Positions 18,036 through 21,088 of a DNA stretch of 21,088 bases are shown one piece after another. The DNA is taken from assembly GCA_020846815.1 (NCBI GenBank), contig JADLDF010000506.1, forward strand, positions 1 through 21,088, given 5' to 3'. The stretch is from Gammaproteobacteria bacterium (GTDB lineage: Bacteria > Pseudomonadota > Gammaproteobacteria > Steroidobacterales > Steroidobacteraceae). Each line of letters opens with the position of its first letter. Position 1 is the first letter of the stretch. The position numbers and the translations under genes are program-made. The notes beneath the pieces are model-generated. The model was not told the DNA's origin, searched no databases, and saw nothing but the letters and a program-made list of their open reading frames with translations.

Positions 18036-18259
18036 CCGGCGAGTATGACCGATCCGCCCGCGCGCCCGCCGCATCGACCGTCGGTGCACACCGGGACGGC
18101 GGGGTGCGCCCGGAGGCGAGGCCCTGGATCACCGGCCCGAACTCGGGTGGCTCCTGTCATCCGCCGGCACATCGATTCGTTGACTGACCCATGGAAACGG
18201 CAAAGCCTGTCGACGCGGCGCTGACATGGCCTGAACGACAAACGTCTGGAGACCTTGAC
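18036..18259. other. Divergent spacer between the cardiolipin-synthase-like gene and the broken serine hydrolase
   Basis: About 224 bases with no recognisable gene. TTGACT at 18179-18184 resembles a plus-strand -35 element, but no matching -10 lies 16-18 bases downstream. If cardiolipin synthase begins at ATG 18089, part of this spacer is coding. Confidence 0.4.
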
Positions 18260-19137
18260 ATGGACCGACATCACCTGCGTCGGGTTGCCGCCCGGCATGC
18301 AGCGCTCATTGCAGGGCTGCTGTCACTGCAGGGCTGCGGCGGGGGGTGGCGGCTCCGCCGACACGCAGCCGTTGCCACCACCGCCACCGCATCCCACCCT
18401 TATGCAGCGCAGCGAGGCTGCGACGCGGACAGCGGAAAGCAGCTCGAACGCCTGTGCCCCGATCCGGCCGTTCTACTGGGAGATCGGCGATCGCAACTCG
18501 AGCCTGGCTTCAGACCTTGTCAACTCGACCACGGATCCCACGGTCTACGCGGCCGATACGCGGATGGCGATCGCCTCCGCATCGAAGTGGATCTACGCTG
18601 CGTATGTCGCGCAATTGCGCGCCGGATCACTATCCGCCGACGACATCAGGTTTTTGACCTTTCGCAGCGGCTTCACGAGCTTCAGTCGATGCCTGCCCGG
18701 CCAGACGGTCGATGAGTGCGTCGCGTACCAGGCCAACGGCGACTATCACCCTGTGGCAGACGGCTTGTTCTCGTATGGTGGCGGGCACATGGAGAAGCAC
18801 GCGAGCCGGATCGGACTCGGTCCGCTGGGCAACGCAAGTCTTGCCAACGAGATTCGCGCGAAGATCGGCGCCGATGTAGCGCTCGGCTACTCACAGCCAC
18901 AACTGGCCGGAGGCGTCGTCACGACCGCCGGCAACTATGCACGCTTCCTGCGCAAACTCCTCGGTGGCGAGCTGATGCTCGGCTCCCTGCTCGGGGCACA
19001 GGCCGTGTGCACGAATCCGGCGACCTGCCAGCAAACGCTCAACACGCCGGTGCCCGCAAGCGAGAGCTGGAGCGACTCTCTCGGTCACTGGGTGGAGGTC
19101 GACCCGGTCGTCGGCGACGGGGCGTTCAGTAGCGCCG
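18260..19137 (+). pseudogene. Serine hydrolase lipoprotein (beta-lactamase fold), frameshifted and C-terminally truncated
   Basis: ATG 18260 with GGAG at 18248-18251 starts MDRHHLRRVAARHAALIAG followed by lipobox LLSLQGC and a Gly run. The mature protein continues in the next frame from about 18348 (GGSADTQPLPPPPP). Removing one G from the six-G run at 18341-18346 joins the frames into C-GGGGG-S, so a one-base frameshift is present. The enzyme part has the SxxK motif SASK (18576-18587), SYGGGH, and GGVVTTAGNYARFLRKLLGG typical of beta-lactamase-fold serine hydrolases. Coding stops at DGAFSSAG (about 19137), just before where the C-terminal beta strand block should follow, and a DUF3489 reading frame begins at once. 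The substrate is unknown. The gene is probably non-functional unless the frame is restored and the tail is dispensable. Confidence 0.8.
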
Positions 19138-19329
19138 GTGACCACCACCCAACTGACCCCGGCCCAGCACGCCATCCTCGCCAAGGCCATCAACACCAGC
19201 GCAGGCAAGATCGAATGGTTCCCCGACAACATCAAAGGCGGCGCGCGCAAGAAGGTGCTCGACAGCCTGTTCAACCGCGCCCTGATCACGCCCGACGGTG
19301 AAGGCTGGTGCGTCGCCGCCGAGGGCTAC
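19138..19329 (+). pseudogene. DUF3489-family protein, N-terminal fragment
   Basis: The first 64 codons (from GTG 19138) read MTTTQLTPAQHAILAKA, then IEWFPDNIKGGARKKVL and LFNRALIT...GWCVAAEGY. I recognise this as the N-terminal winged-helix-like half of DUF3489 proteins, small proteins of unknown function. The usual C-terminal half is missing: at about 19330 the frame continues straight into transposase sequence. The 5' junction falls at the start codon itself, so the gene has lost its own leader and promoter. Whether the fragment is translated is unknown. Confidence 0.7.
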
Positions 19330-20225
19330 GGCAACACGATTGATGTCACGACGGTCGAGCGCGTCAAGCAGGACCTCAAGGGGTGGCAGTTGAGCCGTTG
19401 CGTGTTCGTCGGCGATGCCGGGAGGGTGTCGAAGGCCAATCTCGAGACCCTCGCGCGCGGCGGCGGCAAGTACATCCTGTGCATGCCGATCCACCGCGGC
19501 GGCGAAGTCGCTGAGCAGGTGATCACCCGGCCCGGTCGCTACCAGAAGGTTGCCGACCACCTCGAGGTCAAGGAAGTCACCGTCGGTGAGGGCGAGCGGC
19601 GCCGCCGCTACGTCGTCTGCTACAACCCGGAAGAAGCCGCTCGGCAGCGGCAGCACCGCGAGCAAGTCCTCAAGGAGCTCGAGGCCGAGATCGCGAGCCT
19701 GCGTGCGCCGCGTGGCCCGTCACACAGCAAGCGGGTCTGCGACTTGCGTGCCTCGGGCCGCTACGGCCGCTACGTGCGCCTCACCCGCGGTGACGCCCCG
19801 CGCATCAATCAGGCCGCAGTCACCGCCGCTGCGCGCCTCGACGGCAAGTTCGTCGTGCACAGCAACGACGACACGCTCTCGGCCGCCGATCTCGCGCTCG
19901 GCTACAAGCAGCTGCAGCGGGTGGAGATCGCCTGGCGCTCGCTCGAGAGCGGACTGAAGCTGCGGCCGGTGTTCCACTGGGCCCCGCATCGCATCCATGC
20001 GCACGTCGCGCTCACCGTCCTCGCGCTGCTGCTCGAGCGCGTCGCCGAGCACGCCTGTGGCGATACCTGGCGCAACATCAAGGACGATCTGCGGCGCATC
20101 AAGTTGGCGCAATTGTCGAGCCCCACGGTACCGTCTGGCAGGTCACCGAGCCGACCCCGGCCGCGCTCAAGCGTCTGAAATCCCTGAAAATCCAGAAACC
20201 CCCGCCGATCCTCCACCTGGCCTGA
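19330..20225 (+). pseudogene. IS1634-type (IS4 superfamily) transposase, C-terminal half, frameshifted
   Basis: Sequence from GNTIDVTTVERVKQDL onward matches the second half of IS1634-type DDE transposases: FVGDAG (second Asp, codon 19414), KYILCMP, RHR-type ARQRQHREQ, HSKRVCDLRASGRYGRY, and the Glu block YKQLQRVE (Glu codon 19924) ... LKLRPVFHWAPHRIHAH. The N-terminal half with the first catalytic Asp is absent, so it cannot transpose. Near the end the frame breaks: after CAATTG (20110-20115) one base is missing, and the proper tail EPHGTVWQVTEP ... PPPILHLA continues in another frame to TGA at 20223-20225. The uncorrected frame ends at 20178. No left IS end is present and I could not identify the right terminal repeat. 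Confidence 0.85.
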
Positions 20226-20398
20226 ACGCCCAGATACACGACCCTTGCGCGTGCCACACGCTAGCCGTTGTCGCGTCGCCGAAAATCGCCTCCTCGTGTC
20301 CAGCTGCTGTGGAGTCGGGTTTGAGGTCACAAGCTGAAGTTCAGTCGAGTTTTACGCGTCAGGGCGGCTTTCCTGTTGAGCAAAGGATCAGGCGCTTT
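20226..20398. other. Spacer after the transposase remnant
   Basis: These 173 bases probably contain the right end of the insertion element, but its inverted repeat cannot be assigned because the left end is missing. The stretch after about 20320 is noticeably richer in A/T than the flanking genes. No gene or clear terminator is seen. Confidence 0.4.
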
Positions 20399-20863
20399 TT
20401 ACTTGTGCTCGAGTGCCGTCGACTGCTTCACCGGCAAGCGCCCAGCCAGCCGCAAACCATCGCGCATATTGAGCACCAGCAGCGTGATATTGGCAGCACC
20501 AGCGAGCAGCTCCAACGCTTGCAGAGCGTAGAACGCGCCATCAAAACGCCCGGCGTTGGCCCACGACGCCAGCACGAAGGCGCTCGGCAGCAACACCAAC
20601 AGGCCGTTGGCCGCCACCAGCTTCATCCGCCGTGCCTTGACCTCGACGAGACGTCCACGTCGCGCACCAGCGAGCGAAAACCCGCTGCCCCCGGTGGCAG
20701 CCATCGCAGGAATCAGCACCCACATTCCAGCAAGGATCGCTTTCTTCACCGCCGTGACGCTGGCCAGATCGAGAAACAGCTCGGAGACGGCCGTTGACGA
20801 CCAGAACGTCGCAATGCACAGGAGCGCCACAGCTCCGAAAAATCCATGCAGCTTTGCCTTCAT
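20399..20863 (-). CDS. Small four-helix integral membrane protein, function unknown
   Basis: The 154 residues form about four membrane helices: GFFGAVALLCIATFWSSTA (about 8-26), AILAGMWVLIPAMAATGG (about 42-59), LVAANGLLVLLPSAFVLA (about 82-99) and a C-terminal one around LLAGAANITLLVLNM (about 119-133). Arg/Lys-rich stretches lie between helices 2 and 3 (RRGRLVEVKARRMK). I recognise it as a conserved hypothetical inner-membrane protein but know no function. A perfect GGAGG lies seven bases before the ATG, inside the end of the MarR gene, and the ATG overlaps that gene's stop as ATGA. It is therefore probably translated from the MarR transcript and regulated with it. Confidence 0.8.
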   Translation of the reverse strand: MKAKLHGFFGAVALLCIATFWSSTAVSELFLDLASVTAVKKAILAGMWVLIPAMAATGGSGFSLAGARRGRLVEVKARRMKLVAANGLLVLLPSAFVLASWANAGRFDGAFYALQALELLAGAANITLLVLNMRDGLRLAGRLPVKQSTALEHK

Positions 20864-21088
20864 GATTCAGCCTCCAATGAAAAATGGGTGGGAAAAGGGG
20901 TGGCCTGCAACTGACGCAGGATCGTCGCCAGGGTTTGCGTCGTGGCCTCAAGTTGAGGGGTCGGGAGCAATGCCGCCAGTTGCTCCGCTTGGGCGCTCCA
21001 TAGCGCATCGGCCTGGGCATAAAGCGCACGCCCCATCGGCGTCAGGCTGTACAGCGGCGAGCGTTTGTGAGCCGGGTTGGGACGCGAC
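20860..21088 (-). CDS. MarR-family transcriptional regulator, C-terminal part, runs off the right edge
   Basis: Reading leftward from 21087 gives RPNPAHKRSPLYSLTPMGRAL, the wing and following strand of a MarR winged-helix domain. A C-terminal dimerisation helix (ALYAQADALWSAQAEQLAAL and on) follows, ending LEAES at the TGA at 20860-20862. About 75 residues lie in the window; the DNA-recognition helix is outside. MarR proteins are usually repressors relieved by small ligands and often control an adjacent membrane protein. Here the stop overlaps the start of a four-helix membrane protein, which is the likely regulated partner. The frame is fixed by the ATGA overlap. Confidence 0.82.
   Translation of the reverse strand, partial: SRPNPAHKRSPLYSLTPMGRALYAQADALWSAQAEQLAALLPTPQLEATTQTLATILRQLQATPFPTHFSLEAES

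Noticed and set aside
17374..18132. Alternative start MAQEADMAAIVEFLLAAG in another minus-strand frame at 18030
   Set aside because: The first residues look protein-like, but the frame soon turns into Arg/His-rich shadow sequence, and the phospholipase frame has the proper lipobox. A frame error at the N terminus is possible but not supported.
18255..18347. TTG start at 18255 as the true serine hydrolase start
   Set aside because: It gives no signal peptide (MTWTDITCVGLPPG), whereas ATG 18260 with a good RBS gives a clean lipoprotein signal; a frameshift explains the data better.
20226..20398. Search for a terminator and an IS inverted repeat
   Set aside because: Only short stems of about four bases were found, and no left IS end is available for comparison.
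1..21088. CRISPR arrays, tRNA or rRNA genes
   Set aside because: No regularly spaced repeats and no cloverleaf or rRNA-like sequence were seen on either strand.

Overview
The window is GC-rich, densely coded DNA from a proteobacterium, most likely a high-GC gammaproteobacterium. The evidence is gene content: SelO, a PBP4-type DacB, a YcbX-like MOSC protein, a yhiI-rbbA-yhhJ export block and a NodT-type outer-membrane lipoprotein, with coding ends that abut or overlap by a few bases. No tRNA, rRNA or CRISPR array was seen.

Left part (1-6945), mostly plus strand. A partial selO runs leftward off the window edge. It diverges from dacB, which is followed by a MOSC-domain protein. Next is a tight three-gene set: a CHASE2 membrane sensor, an SH3-domain lipoprotein overlapping it by 4 bases (ATGA), and a secreted M48 zinc metalloprotease. 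The cytoplasmic end of the CHASE2 protein fits a class III nucleotide cyclase fold that has lost catalytic residues. I regard this set as the most interesting intact system in the window: a likely envelope-sensing module with a pseudo-enzyme output domain.

Middle part (6962-18035), all minus strand. Transcription appears to run from a cardiolipin-synthase-like lipoprotein through a TolC/NodT outer-membrane lipoprotein, an HlyD-type adaptor (YhiI-like), a fused ATPase-ATPase-permease (RbbA-like) and an ABC-2 permease (YhhJ-like). It continues into a MaoC-hydratase/phosphate-acyltransferase fusion and acetate kinase. The four export genes make a complete tripartite ABC exporter. The last two genes form an acyl-CoA to acyl-phosphate to acid plus ATP route. 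Gaps from the TolC-like gene to ackA are about 2-30 bases, so these six probably form one operon.

Right part (18260-21088). This holds a stack of broken genes: a beta-lactamase-fold serine hydrolase lipoprotein with a frameshift in a G tract and a lost C terminus, joined directly to the first 64 codons of a DUF3489 gene, joined in frame to the C-terminal half of an IS1634-type transposase that has its own frameshift. Beyond this scar is an intact small membrane-protein gene translationally coupled to a MarR-family regulator that runs off the right edge.
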